Assembly (NCBI RefSeq): GCF_020217425.1 | Contig: NZ_CP084090.1 | Span: 620,001 to 684,000 of the forward strand | DNA length: 64,000 bases | Direction: 5' to 3' | Origin: Halomicrobium urmianum | GTDB taxonomy: Archaea > Halobacteriota > Halobacteria > Halobacteriales > Haloarculaceae | In this document: positions 39,912-48,987 of the stretch, one piece after another | Numbering within the stretch: position 1 is the first letter of the stretch | How the letters are laid out: every line of letters starts with the position of its first letter | Notes under the pieces: generated by a model | Seen by the model: only the letters and a program-made list of their open reading frames with translations | What the model was told of the DNA's origin: nothing | Databases searched by the model: none | Program-made: the position numbers and the translations under genes

Positions 39912-41018
39912 CTAGTCGTCGAACCCGAACGCGCGGTGATACTGGACGGGCTCGCTGGTCTGGTCGGTCGCGCCCAGCGCCTGCGCGGCGTGCAGCGGGA
40001 AGTAGGGGTCGCGGAGGAACTCCCGGCCGACGATGGCCATGTCGGCCCGGCCGTTGGCGACGATCCCCTCGGCCTGCTCGGGCGTCGTGATGCCGCCGAC
40101 GGTGCCGACCGCGACGTCGCTCTCCGTCTCCTCGCGGACCTGCTCGGCCAGCGCGAGCTGGTAGTTCGGACCGGCGTAGTCGGGGTAGGACTCGGGCACG
40201 ATGCCGCCGCTGGAGACGTCGATCAGGTCCGCGCCGGTCTCCGCCAGCCGGTCGGCCAGCCGGACGGAGTCGTCGACGGTCCAGGACTCGCGGTCGTCGA
40301 GCCACTCCGTCCCCGAGATGCGGACGAAGACGGGCCTGTCGTCGGGCCAGACCTCGCGGACGGCGGCGGTGACCTCGCGGGCGAGGCGGGTGCGGCCCTC
40401 GAAGTCGCCGCCGTAGTCGTCCTCGCGGCGGTTGGTCACCGGCGAGAGGAACTCGTGGATCAGGTAGCCGTGGGCGGCGTGGACCTCGGCGACCTCGAAG
40501 CCCGCGTCCAGCGCGCGCTCGGCGCCCGCGCGGAACGCGTCGATCACGTCCTCGACGTCCTCCTGGTCCATCTCGCGCGTGGCCGGCGGCTCGTCCTCGT
40601 ACGGCCAGGGATCGCCGTTCGGGCCGATCACCTCCCAGCCGCCGTCCTCGGGGTACTCGGGCACGCTGCCCTCCCAGGGCCGGGTCTTGGAGGCCTTCCG
40701 GCCGGCGTGGGCCAGCTGGATGCCGGGGACGCCGCCCTGCTGTCTGACGAACTCGGTCGTCCGCCGCAGGGCGTCGGCGTGCTCGTCGCTCCAGATGCCC
40801 AGGTCCTCCGGCGAGATGCGGCCGCGGGGCTCGACGGCCGTCGCCTCGCTCATCACGAGACCGGCGCCGCCGACGGCGCGCGAGCCGAGGTGGACGTGGT
40901 GCCACTCCGTCGCGAGGCCGTCGCGGTCCTCGCAGGAGTACTGGCACATCGGCGAGACCATCACGCGGTTCGGAATCGTCGTCTCCCGCAGCGTCAACTC
41001 CGAGAACAGCTCTGCCAT
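39912..41018 (-). CDS. NADH:flavin oxidoreductase (Old Yellow Enzyme family, YqjM-like)
   Basis: The 368-aa FMN enzyme starts with RVMVSPMCQYSCEDRDGLAT (the cysteine that tunes FMN is typical of the YqjM class). It has GIQLAHAGRKAS, the substrate-binding AHGYLIHEFLSP and the phosphate-binding AIVGREFLRDPYFPLHAA. It reduces activated C=C bonds with NAD(P)H; natural substrate unknown. Confidence 0.92.
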   Translation of the reverse strand: MAELFSELTLRETTIPNRVMVSPMCQYSCEDRDGLATEWHHVHLGSRAVGGAGLVMSEATAVEPRGRISPEDLGIWSDEHADALRRTTEFVRQQGGVPGIQLAHAGRKASKTRPWEGSVPEYPEDGGWEVIGPNGDPWPYEDEPPATREMDQEDVEDVIDAFRAGAERALDAGFEVAEVHAAHGYLIHEFLSPVTNRREDDYGGDFEGRTRLAREVTAAVREVWPDDRPVFVRISGTEWLDDRESWTVDDSVRLADRLAETGADLIDVSSGGIVPESYPDYAGPNYQLALAEQVREETESDVAVGTVGGITTPEQAEGIVANGRADMAIVGREFLRDPYFPLHAAQALGATDQTSEPVQYHRAFGFDD

Positions 41019-41173
41019 GTGCGAAGCGAGGGACTCGACGGAAAAGCACCTGGCGGCGCGTGCGGGAATTTCCGATACCGAACTGTCACGTTCGCGGCGC
41101 CGCGGCGCGCGGAGAACCGGGAGACGGCGACGGGATCGTAACGTTCACCTCCGGGCTGAATCGACCAGCGTCC

Positions 41174-42154
41174 GTGTACTGGCTGGCTCGCGTCGCAGGG
41201 TACGTGCTCCTGCTGGCCGCCCCGGCCGCGCTGCTGGCCGCGACGGTGCTCTCGCCCGCCGACGTGCCCGTCCGCCGGATCGGCGTCGGGAGCGGGGTCG
41301 TCCTGGCGGGCGGCGTCGCGGCCGCGCTGGAGGGGAACCGCGCGTTCGATCGGTCTGCCAGCACGGGATCCGATCGGTCAGCGGTGCCGACGCTCGCCGT
41401 TCGCGACGCCCTCACGGTCCTGTCCGTCGCCGCCGGGGCGCTGGTCACCTACGGGCTGAGCGTCCACGCCGGCCTCGGTCCGGTGCTCGCCTCCGCGCTG
41501 GTCGGCCTGGTCGTCGGCGCGGCCGCGCCCGCGGTCGCGGTGCCGGTCTACTGCGGGTCGTTCGTCGGCATGGTCTCGCCGTCGCTGTTCCGGCCCGCGG
41601 CGCTGCCCGCGTCGGCCTACGTCGGCGTCGCGGGGACCGTCGCCGGCGTCGCGTTCGTCGCGTCGAGCGGCGTCTTCGACGGCTTCGGCGGCAAGCTCGG
41701 GACGCTCGCGTTCGCCGGCATCGCGACGACGCTGCTCCTGCCCGGCGGAGCCTACGCGACCGGGAGTGGCGTCGGCTGGGCGGCCGCTGTGACTATCGTG
41801 CCCGTAGCGACCGTCGCGGCGGTCGCGACCCTCGTCCTGCACGTCAGGCTCGACCTCGGCGCCGTGGTGGGGTCGGCGCTCGTCGGCGTCGCGGCCGGTG
41901 CCGGGTTGCCCGCTCTCGCCCCCGACCTCGGCGGGACGCTGGCGACCGTCGCCTTCTGCGCCTCCTTCGTCGGGATGTCGACGACGCGGCGACTGGCGAG
42001 CGCCCGGGAGTTCGCCGCCGCCGGCGCGGTGAGCGGCCTCGTCTTCGTCGCGGTCGCTCCCGCGTTCGCCGGCGCCGGCGGGAAACTCGGCACGGTCGCC
42101 TTCCTCTCCTGTCTCACCACGGCCGGCGCTCGAGCGCTGTCCGAGCGTCTCTAG
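41174..42154 (+). CDS. Multi-span membrane protein with an internal duplication
   Basis: About 326 aa from GTG 41174, with roughly nine hydrophobic segments. Two halves share a signature: CGSFVGMVSPSLF ... GGKLGTLAFAG and CASFVGMSTTRRL ... GGKLGTVAFLS. This points to an inverted or direct repeat fold as in many transporters. No family recognised. An upstream ATG (41060) would add a polar N-terminus overlapping the divergent promoter region. Confidence 0.65.
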   Translation: MYWLARVAGYVLLLAAPAALLAATVLSPADVPVRRIGVGSGVVLAGGVAAALEGNRAFDRSASTGSDRSAVPTLAVRDALTVLSVAAGALVTYGLSVHAGLGPVLASALVGLVVGAAAPAVAVPVYCGSFVGMVSPSLFRPAALPASAYVGVAGTVAGVAFVASSGVFDGFGGKLGTLAFAGIATTLLLPGGAYATGSGVGWAAAVTIVPVATVAAVATLVLHVRLDLGAVVGSALVGVAAGAGLPALAPDLGGTLATVAFCASFVGMSTTRRLASAREFAAAGAVSGLVFVAVAPAFAGAGGKLGTVAFLSCLTTAGARALSERL

Positions 42155-42169
42155 ACGGGGTGGCCGACG

Positions 42170-43027
42170 CTACCGCTCGCCGCGAGTCCGCACCCGTCGC
42201 GCCACGTCGAAGTCGAACCGGTCGATCCGGACCAACCCGCCGAGAAACAGGGCGGCGACGCCGACGGCGAGCCAGTTGCCGAACCAGGCGTTGACCGCGC
42301 CCCACAGGAGGACGAAGCTCACCAGGTCGTCCAGCGCGAACTCGCAGGTGGCGACCCGCTGCAGGAGCGCTCGCCGGTCGAACCCGAGGTCGAAGGCGAC
42401 GACGGCGACGGCCGCCGAGAGCACCCAGCCGCGGTAGTTCGAGAGGGGCACGCCGTAGTACGCGCCGCCGCCCTCGTAGGACCAGAACCCGAGCGACACC
42501 GCCGCCGGGTCGAGCACGAGGTCGACCGCGAGGACCGTCCCGATCACGGCGGGGAGCCTGACGGCCCGGCTCGCCGCGCGCTCGCCCAGCAGGAGGACGA
42601 CGAGCAGGTAGGCGTTGACCACGAGCGGGAGGAAGAATATCGGGAGGGCCAGCGGCACGCCGGAAAGCATCGGCCCGAGCGAGACACCGTAGGCGAACTC
42701 GCCGTAGGGCTGGCCCGTCGCGATTCCGACGGCCTCGATGCCGTAGCTGTACAGCGTGACGGCACCGAGCGCCAGGGCGGCCCGGCGGTCGACCAGCGGC
42801 GCGAGACCGGCGACCAGCGGCAGGCGCATCACGAGCGTCCCGAGCAGGATCAGCAGGGGGTGGAAGGCCAGCGGGTCCGGGACCAGCCCCTCCGCGCTGG
42901 CGGTCAGGAGGACGGCACCGGTCACCGGGAAGACGACGGCGATGGTGAAGCGGTTCTCGCGGACGAGGTCGTCGAGACCAGTGAGGACGCCCTCGCTCGT
43001 CCGGTCGACGGTCCGGCCGTCAGCCAC
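42170..43027 (-). CDS. cruF: Bisanhydrobacterioruberin hydratase
   Basis: The 285-aa membrane protein of the CruF/DUF422 carotenoid family has about seven spans, with LYSYGIEAVGIATGQPYGEF and PAAVSLGFWSYEGGGAYYGV as family signatures. It adds water to the C50 carotenoid ends in the last step to bacterioruberin. Its start overlaps the lyeJ stop by 8 bases, within the crtD-lyeJ-cruF operon. Confidence 0.9.
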   Translation of the reverse strand: MADGRTVDRTSEGVLTGLDDLVRENRFTIAVVFPVTGAVLLTASAEGLVPDPLAFHPLLILLGTLVMRLPLVAGLAPLVDRRAALALGAVTLYSYGIEAVGIATGQPYGEFAYGVSLGPMLSGVPLALPIFFLPLVVNAYLLVVLLLGERAASRAVRLPAVIGTVLAVDLVLDPAAVSLGFWSYEGGGAYYGVPLSNYRGWVLSAAVAVVAFDLGFDRRALLQRVATCEFALDDLVSFVLLWGAVNAWFGNWLAVGVAALFLGGLVRIDRFDFDVARRVRTRGER

Positions 43028-43907
43028 GCAGCATCACCCACAGGCCGAGGAGGGTGAAGGCGGTTCCGACGGCGGTGTTGATCGCCGGGTACCACCAGTA
43101 CGCGCGGTCGACGTCGACGCCGGCGGCGAGGAGGCCGAACACGAGGAGGGGGTAGAGGGCGAGCAGCGCGCCGAAGGCCCAGTGGACCGCGGCGAAGACG
43201 ACGGCCGCGGCCAGCCAGCAGGCCGCGCAGTAGTAGTAGGCGCGCCGCTCGCCCAGGGCCGTCGCCGTCGTCCGGATGCCGGCCTCGCGGTCGGGCTCGA
43301 CGTCGGGGATCGCGGAGAAGGTGTGCATCCCCATCGTCCAGAGCCACCCGCCGGCGACGGCCGCGAGCGGTGGGAGGCCGCCCGCGACGGCGGCGTACGC
43401 GACGACGCCCGGGAGGACGTACAGGCCGTTGGACAGCGAATCGAGGAGGGGCGTCGTCTTGAACCGCGCCGGCGGGGCGCTGTACTCGACGGAGAGGACG
43501 AGCCACGCGGCGAGGGCGAGGACGCCGGCGGCGGGCAGCGCCGGGGCGAAGGCGAGGGCGAGGACGCCCGACGAGATGACCGCGGCGAGAACCGCCCGAT
43601 CGCCCCGGAAACTGACCTCCTTCCCGCTCTCGTCCTTCTTGGGGTTGTGCTCGTCGACCTCCGCGTCGAAGACGTCGTTGACGCCGTAGAGGAAGACGTT
43701 CGCCGGGACGAGGAAGTACGCGAACAGCGCGACGGCGACCGGCGAGAACAGGTCCGCCGGCCCGTCGGCGGCGTAGGTGACGCCGACGATGACGGGACCG
43801 GCGAGGTAGAGCCAGAACCGCGGCCGGGAGAGCCACAGGAGGTAGCCGACGCGGCTCTCCGCGGAGGGCAGGAGGGCCGCGAGTCGATCGGTGGGGACCT
43901 CGGGCAT
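43020..43907 (-). CDS. lyeJ: Lycopene elongase/hydratase (UbiA family)
   Basis: The 295-aa UbiA-type prenyltransferase has seven to nine spans. The first Asp-rich motif is in LYGVNDVFDAEVDEHNPKK and the second in FSAIPDVEPDREAGIRTTA. It adds C5 units to lycopene and hydrates the ends to make C50 carotenoids. It lies between crtD and cruF as in other haloarchaea. Confidence 0.9.
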   Translation of the reverse strand: MPEVPTDRLAALLPSAESRVGYLLWLSRPRFWLYLAGPVIVGVTYAADGPADLFSPVAVALFAYFLVPANVFLYGVNDVFDAEVDEHNPKKDESGKEVSFRGDRAVLAAVISSGVLALAFAPALPAAGVLALAAWLVLSVEYSAPPARFKTTPLLDSLSNGLYVLPGVVAYAAVAGGLPPLAAVAGGWLWTMGMHTFSAIPDVEPDREAGIRTTATALGERRAYYYCAACWLAAAVVFAAVHWAFGALLALYPLLVFGLLAAGVDVDRAYWWYPAINTAVGTAFTLLGLWVMLRG

Positions 43908-43929
43908 GGGTCAGATGGTGCTCGCGTCG

Positions 43930-45465
43930 TCAGGACTGGTCCTCTATGACCTTGTTCGCCGCGTGCTCGCCGCTGATCACGCACATCGGCACGCCGATGC
44001 CGGGCCGGGTGAACGACCCCGTGAAGTACAGACCGTCGACAGCCGACGAGCGGTTCGGCGGGCGCAGGAGCGCGGTCTGTCGGAGCGTGTGTGCCAGGCC
44101 AAGCGCCGTCCCCCGCGTCGCGTTGTACCGGTCGGCGAAGTCCGAGACGGCGAAGCTCTCCTCGACGACGATCCGATCGCGCAGGTCGACGCCGGTGTTC
44201 TCGGCGAGGTCGGCCAGTATCTTCTCGCGGTACTCCTCGCGGATCCCGTCGCCGTCGTGCAGTCCGGGCGCGATGGGGACGAGCAGGAACAGGTTGCTGT
44301 GGCCCTCGGGCGCGACGGTCTCGTCGGTCTCGGACGGGACGCAGCAGTAGTAGGCCGGGTTCTCCGGCCAGCGCGGGTCCTCGAAGACGGCGTCGAAGTG
44401 CGGGTCCCAGTCCTCGGGGAGCACGAGCGTGTGATGAGCCAGCGGGTCGACGTCGCCCTCGACGCCGAGGTAGAGCAGGAAGGCCGAGGGGGCGTAGGTG
44501 CGCTCGTCCCAGTAGTCGTCGTCGTACTGGCGCTCGTGGGCGGGTAGCAGGTCTCGCTCCACGTGGGCGTAGTCGGCGTTGACGACGACCTCGTCCGGGC
44601 GGTAGCTCTCGCCGCCGGTCGTCTCGACCTGGAACCCCTCACGCCGTCTGGCGATCTCGTCGACCTCGCGACCCGTCTCGTAGGTCGCCCCCAGTTCCTC
44701 GCCCAGCTCCACGAGGGCGTCGACGACGCTCCCCATACCGCCCTCGGGGTAGTACACGCCGAGGTTGAAGTCGACGTGGCTCATGATGTTGTACAGCGCC
44801 GGGGTGGTCCGGGGGGAGCCGCCGAGGAAGACCAGCGTGTACTGGACCACCTGCTGGAGCTTCGGGTGCTCGAAGTAGTCCTCGACGTGGCCCTGCATGG
44901 ATCCCAGTAGCGAGAGGCCGACCGGCGCCGCCCGCAGGACGTCGAGGTCGACCCAGTCCCGCAGGCGCGAGCGGTCCTCGTAGACGAAGTTCTCCATCGA
45001 CGTCTCGTAGTGGCGCTCGCTGGTCGCGACGTACTCCCGGAAGGCGTCGCCGGCCCCTGGCTCGTAGGACTCGAAGGTCTCGGCCATCTCCCCGACGTCA
45101 CCGGTCACGTCCATCCGATCACCGGGGGACTCACTTCGCTCGTCCCCCGAGCCTCCGCTCGCGGAGACCCCGTCCTTGAAGAAGATCCGGTAGTGGGGGT
45201 CGAGGTGCTCCAGGTCGTAGTAGTCGCCGGGCTCCCGGTCGAAGTGCGCGAAGAAGCGCTCGAAGACGTCGGGCATCATGTACCACGACGGTCCCATGTC
45301 GAATCGGAACCCGTCGGTCTCGAGGCGGCTGGCCCGGCCGCCGAGCTGATCGTTCTTCTCGAGGACGTACACGTCCGCCCCTTCGTCGGCGAGGAAGCAG
45401 GCCGCCGAGAGCCCGCCGACCCCGCCGCCGACCACCGCCACCGACTCGTCTGCGAGTCGCTCCAT
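43930..45465 (-). CDS. crtD: Carotenoid 3,4-desaturase (CrtI family)
   Basis: The 511-aa flavoprotein has the FAD-binding AVVGGGVGGLSAACFLA at residue ~10, EKNDQLGGRASR, and the C-terminal GLYFTGSFTRPGIGVPMCV. First gene of the bacterioruberin operon. Codons for GSGDERSESPGDR near residue 110 hold a 7-bp/11-base-loop hairpin (45124-45148), a likely in-frame insert absent from most homologues. ATG 45465 chosen. Confidence 0.88.
   Translation of the reverse strand: MERLADESVAVVGGGVGGLSAACFLADEGADVYVLEKNDQLGGRASRLETDGFRFDMGPSWYMMPDVFERFFAHFDREPGDYYDLEHLDPHYRIFFKDGVSASGGSGDERSESPGDRMDVTGDVGEMAETFESYEPGAGDAFREYVATSERHYETSMENFVYEDRSRLRDWVDLDVLRAAPVGLSLLGSMQGHVEDYFEHPKLQQVVQYTLVFLGGSPRTTPALYNIMSHVDFNLGVYYPEGGMGSVVDALVELGEELGATYETGREVDEIARRREGFQVETTGGESYRPDEVVVNADYAHVERDLLPAHERQYDDDYWDERTYAPSAFLLYLGVEGDVDPLAHHTLVLPEDWDPHFDAVFEDPRWPENPAYYCCVPSETDETVAPEGHSNLFLLVPIAPGLHDGDGIREEYREKILADLAENTGVDLRDRIVVEESFAVSDFADRYNATRGTALGLAHTLRQTALLRPPNRSSAVDGLYFTGSFTRPGIGVPMCVISGEHAANKVIEDQS
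45124..45148. repeat. GARCGRAGYGA hairpin inside crtD
   Basis: GGGGGAC-TCACTTCGCTC-GTCCCCC. Same 11-base loop family as the hairpins at 3253, 3324 and 32679, here in frame inside a gene. Confidence 0.75.
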
Positions 45466-45602
45466 CGACTGGACGACCGGCCGCGACGCCAATAAAGACG
45501 CACCCAAACGGGGTTCGCTTCGCCGGTCTATTCGACTCCCGACCTCGCCCACGACCGCCCTCGACCGGTGGGTTAATAACTACTTAGACGGAGTTAACAA
45601 CT

Positions 45603-46472
45603 ATGGGCATCACAGAACGCAGCGATATTAACGGCGGCCTCGGCCGGTGGTCGGCGATCGGGGTCGCGTCGGCGGTCGCTCTCGTCGCGCTGTCCGCGCT
45701 GGCCGTCGCGACGGGCGTCGAGAAGGTAGTGGTCATCTCGTGGGTCGCCTTCGCCGCGATGGCCGCGGGCGCGTGGCTCGGCGCGAACGCCGAGCAGACG
45801 GACCCCCACGGCCTCGTCTGGGGCTACGGGCTGGCCAGCGGCGCGATGATCGCCAGCGCGGCGATGTTCCTCCTGCCGCAGGCAATCGGCCTCGGCGGCG
45901 AGGCCGGCGCGCCGCAGCTCGGCGGCGTCGGCGTCGCCGCCGGCATCGTCGTCGGCTACAGCGCCCACACCGTCGGCCACCGGCTGACCCACGTCGACCT
46001 CGGATTCGACGTGGCCACCGCCGAGATCGCCGCCCACGCGCTCACCGCCGGGCTGATCATCGGCGTCGTCTACGGCGCGATGCCCACCCTCGGCCTCCTG
46101 CTCGGTCTGTCGATCGTCTCGCACAAGGGCCCCGCCGGCTACGCCGCCGCCCGCCGTCTCTCGCGGGAAAGCAAGCCCGCGACCACGCTGCTCCTGCCGG
46201 CCGCCGGGGTGGGCATCACCGCCCTTCCCGTCGCCATCGTCGGCCTCTCGCCGCCGCCTGCGCTCAACGCCGTCGTCTTCGGCTTCGCCGCCGGCATCTT
46301 CCTCCACGTCGCCATGGACTTCCTCCCCAACTGCGAGACCGGCAGCGAGATCGACGAGGTCTGCTCGCTCCACGAGCACTCCCACGACCTGCTCGACGAA
46401 CTCCGCACTCACGCCGTCGGCTCTACTGTGATCGGCGGCCTCGTAGTCGTCGTGGCGTGGACACTGCTCTGA
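45603..46472 (+). CDS. ZIP-family metal transporter-like membrane protein
   Basis: The 289-aa product has about eight spans. It carries IVSHKGPAGYAAARRLSRES, which matches the H(N/K)xPEG-like metal-site motif of ZIP transporters, and a second histidine-bearing helix (AAGIFLHVAMDFLPN). A His/Glu-rich stretch (CSLHEHSHDLLDE) lies near the C-terminus. Likely moves Zn, Mn or Fe. A TTAATAAC box is about 28 bases upstream of the ATG. Confidence 0.75.
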   Translation: MGITERSDINGGLGRWSAIGVASAVALVALSALAVATGVEKVVVISWVAFAAMAAGAWLGANAEQTDPHGLVWGYGLASGAMIASAAMFLLPQAIGLGGEAGAPQLGGVGVAAGIVVGYSAHTVGHRLTHVDLGFDVATAEIAAHALTAGLIIGVVYGAMPTLGLLLGLSIVSHKGPAGYAAARRLSRESKPATTLLLPAAGVGITALPVAIVGLSPPPALNAVVFGFAAGIFLHVAMDFLPNCETGSEIDEVCSLHEHSHDLLDELRTHAVGSTVIGGLVVVVAWTLL

Positions 46473-46527
46473 GGGGCGAAGTCTCTCCTTCTCACTACGA
46501 GAGTTCACCTCGCGACCACATCTATTC

Positions 46528-46655
46528 AGAACGGCCCGAAAGCCCCGGCAGGCTGCGGTCCCGCAGCCTGCCGCCCCTTTTTCCCACACTGTTTCGGCTG
46601 GCCGGTCGCCCACTCGCGGGCGGGAATGAAAGGGGTGGGGCTTTCAGGCCGTTCT
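46528..46655. repeat. 128-bp compound palindrome
   Basis: Ends are 19-bp inverted repeats with one mismatch: AGAACGGCCCGAAAGCCCC (46528-46546) and GGGGCTTTCAGGCCGTTCT (46637-46655). Inside is a perfect 12-bp hairpin GGCAGGCTGCGG-TC-CCGCAGCCTGCC (46547-46572), then CCCCTTTTT. No coding capacity. Resembles a MITE; no clear target duplication. Confidence 0.75.
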
Positions 46656-46682
46656 TGATAATCCTCTCTCCGACGAAAACAG

Positions 46683-47210
46683 CTACAGCTCCCGATACGT
46701 CTCGGGGTCGTCAAGCTCCCACAGCAGTTCGGGGAGGAAGGCGTCGAGGTGGTCCACGACGCGCCGCTCGGAGACGTTCAGGCCCTCGCAGTGCTCTTCG
46801 GCCTCCTCGCGGATCGAGACGTGCAGCTCCCGGTCCTCACCGTCGGGGGCCTCCTCGACGGTGACGTGCAGGGGGAACACGGAACAGCGCGCGGGCTTCC
46901 AGTCGTGCTCGTCGTGGAGGGCGCAGAGGCCGTCCTCGCGCAGGAAGAAGCAGGCGCCGCCGTCCTCGGCGACGTGCTCGTCGCGCTCTTTCTCCTCCCG
47001 GCGGACGAAGTCCTGGCCGCGGAACTGCGTGGTCGACTCGGCGAGGCTCTCCCGGGCGGCCAGCTCCAGCAGGTCCTTCTCGTAGAGCAGGACGCCGTGC
47101 TGACAGCACCAGGTGCACTCCTCGACGCACTCGAAGGTCAGGTCGGGGTCGAAGTCGACCACGACCTCCCTGTCGGGGTAGACCTCCACGCGGCGGGCTT
47201 CGGTCGACAC
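46683..47210 (-). CDS. YkgJ-family cysteine-cluster protein
   Basis: The 175-aa product has CVEECTWCCQHGVLLYEKDL near residue 28 and CALHDEHDWKPARCSVFPLH near 112, the CxxxCxxCC ... C ... KPxxCxxFP pattern of YkgJ/UPF0153 metal-binding proteins. GTG 47210 is the chosen start, since the upstream frame is Arg/Pro-rich shadow. Confidence 0.8.
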   Translation of the reverse strand: MSTEARRVEVYPDREVVVDFDPDLTFECVEECTWCCQHGVLLYEKDLLELAARESLAESTTQFRGQDFVRREEKERDEHVAEDGGACFFLREDGLCALHDEHDWKPARCSVFPLHVTVEEAPDGEDRELHVSIREEAEEHCEGLNVSERRVVDHLDAFLPELLWELDDPETYREL

Positions 47211-47300
47211 TGGCGACCCTTCGCGGCGGACGGGCAAAAGGCCGACGAGTCGGGGCCGGACCCGTATCGCTATGCCGCTGGCGCGCCAACCCGTTGACAC

Positions 47301-47771
47301 ATGAAGGACGAACTGAGTTACGCCCCGTCGCCGGAGGCCGTCGAAGGCGAAGCGGGCGAACCGCGAGCCGAGAGCGCCGATGGCGTCCTCTCGACGCTGG
47401 GACCGTACGTCCGGCGCGGAGCCGAGTCGGGAGCGCTCGCCGGGATCGCCGGCGTCGCCGGGCTCGCCCGGAGCCGCCGGGCCATGCGCCGAGGCGCGCG
47501 GTCGACGGCGGTCCGGCACGCGCTGGGAGCGGCGATCTGGTTCGCCGTGGCGGCGGTTCAGCGACGGTCCGCCGGAGAGCGTTCCGGGAGCGGCGGGCAC
47601 GGCGACGCGGAGACCCCGGAGTCGGCGGCCGTCGACGCGGGTGCGGGCGGCGAACTCGTCGGCGGCGGCGAGGCGACGGGCACGGTCCGGAACACGGACG
47701 CGTTGCTCGAGGACGAGAGCGACGGAGACGAGACGGACAGCGGCGCAGACGGTGGTGGCGCCAGGGAGTGA
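47301..47771 (+). CDS. 156-aa protein with weak membrane segment, unknown
   Basis: MKDELSYAPSPEAVEGEAGE opens an acidic N-terminus. A moderately hydrophobic middle follows (ALAGIAGVAGLARS; ALGAAIWFAVAAVQ) and then an acidic Gly/Asp/Ser tail. Convergent with tfs. No family recognised; the bias of third positions fits a real gene. Confidence 0.5.
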   Translation: MKDELSYAPSPEAVEGEAGEPRAESADGVLSTLGPYVRRGAESGALAGIAGVAGLARSRRAMRRGARSTAVRHALGAAIWFAVAAVQRRSAGERSGSGGHGDAETPESAAVDAGAGGELVGGGEATGTVRNTDALLEDESDGDETDSGADGGGARE

Positions 47772-47774
47772 CCG

Positions 47775-48098
47775 TCAGTTGTAGTCCCGCCAGCGGTGGC
47801 CACACTCCTGGCACTTGAAGAAGCGCGTCGGCGGTTCGTCGGCGGAGCCGGTCTGCTTGATCGTGTACCAGGCCTCGGTGTGGCCGCACTCGTCGCAGTG
47901 GACGTCGTCGGCCGTGGGCTTGCCCTCGAAGTTCGCGCCCTCCTCGGTCTCGATGACGTCGTCGTCGCTCTGTTCGGCGGTGCTGACGAACTCGGCGGCC
48001 CGTTCCTCGTCCCTGGCGTCCTCGGCGCCGCAGGACGAGCAGACCATCACGTCGCCGTCCGAATGCATCATCGAACCGCAATCGTCGCAGAACTGCAT
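47775..48098 (-). CDS. tfs: Transcription elongation factor S
   Basis: The 107-aa product has two zinc ribbons: CDDCGSMMHSDGDVMVCSSC at the N-terminus and CDECGHTEAWYTIKQTGSAD ... FKCQECGHRWRDY at the C-terminus. The cleavage-stimulating acidic pair of TFIIS/TFS is represented by ADEP near the tip. It helps RNA polymerase restart by cleaving backtracked RNA. Confidence 0.93.
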   Translation of the reverse strand: MQFCDDCGSMMHSDGDVMVCSSCGAEDARDEERAAEFVSTAEQSDDDVIETEEGANFEGKPTADDVHCDECGHTEAWYTIKQTGSADEPPTRFFKCQECGHRWRDYN

Positions 48099-48193
48099 GG
48101 TGTCCAGGCCGTAGTCGCCGCGCCCTCAAATACCTCCGGTATCGGCGCCCTGCCATCAGAATCGTTTAGGGCGAGTTGGGAGTAGCACCGAAC

Positions 48194-48463
48194 ATGACGA
48201 GAGAGCAACTCGAAGCGGCGAGCGACCTGCTGGCGTCGGTCGCCGACTCGGCCGAAGCGGCTGACAACGAGCGACTGGAGACCCTCGCGGGCAAACTGGA
48301 GCGCTTCGCGGAGGCCGACCGCGGGCCCGACCACGGCTCACTGGCCCGCGTCGAGAACGCGCTGGACGAACTGGAGGCGGCGGCCGACGACGACGTCACC
48401 GCGGACATCCGCGAGGCCCACGAGTACGTCACGGAGTACCGATCGGGCGTCGAGGGCGTCTAG
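48194..48463 (+). CDS. 89-aa helical haloarchaeal protein
   Basis: MTREQLEAASDLLASVADSA and the rest form three or four amphipathic helices with regular heptads (LARVENALDELEAAADD). No cysteines or membrane span. A conserved-looking small haloarchaeal protein of unknown role. Confidence 0.65.
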   Translation: MTREQLEAASDLLASVADSAEAADNERLETLAGKLERFAEADRGPDHGSLARVENALDELEAAADDDVTADIREAHEYVTEYRSGVEGV

Positions 48464-48494
48464 ACGGTCGCTCTTTGACGACTCAGTCCGGAGC

Positions 48495-48710
48495 CTACCG
48501 GAGCCGCCGGAAGACCCGGAGCGCGATCGATACGAGCGTGCCCAGGCCGGGGACCCGACTGGACAGCGCCGCCGCCCCGAGCAAGAGTGCGCCGCTCTTC
48601 GGCCGTCCCCGGGCGAAGGCGATCGCCGCGTCGACGAGCGTCGCGAGGGTGCTGAGGTTCCTGGCCGACCCGCCGAGACCGCGCGCTGCGGCTGTATGCG
48701 GTGCTGACAT
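48495..48710 (-). CDS. 71-aa basic protein, unknown
   Basis: MSAPHTAAARGLGGSARNLS opens the product. A hydrophobic stretch (GALLLGAAALSSRVPGLGTL) and a basic C-terminus (IALRVFRRLR) follow. Possibly membrane-associated. Function unknown. Confidence 0.5.
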   Translation of the reverse strand: MSAPHTAAARGLGGSARNLSTLATLVDAAIAFARGRPKSGALLLGAAALSSRVPGLGTLVSIALRVFRRLR

Positions 48711-48829
48711 CGTTCCCCGTAGGCGCTGTCCGCAGATACGCTGTCCCCTTGCACTCGCCGGGATCGACCCGCGGCGCGACGGACCGTCTGGGCATCAAAG
48801 TAATACGTCAGCGGCAACTAATCTGTGGC

Positions 48830-48964
48830 ATGTCGACCGATATCGAGGGCGGAAACGAGGCCGAGGAAGGGGCGGTCGAGGACCGGAGCGAGGCCACTGA
48901 CGCGGACATGGACCCGGCCGAGCGCCGGTGTGCTATCTCGCTGAACGACCACCCCGACGAGTAG
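48830..48964 (+). CDS. 44-aa acidic protein
   Basis: MSTDIEGGNEAEEGAVEDRS to ERRCAISLNDHPDE. A TATA-like AAGTAATAC (48798-48806) is 28 bases upstream of the ATG, as for leaderless mRNAs, which supports a real small gene. One cysteine. Function unknown. Confidence 0.5.
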   Translation: MSTDIEGGNEAEEGAVEDRSEATDADMDPAERRCAISLNDHPDE

Positions 48965-48987
48965 GCCGGCGCGGAGCGGTTTCTCAC

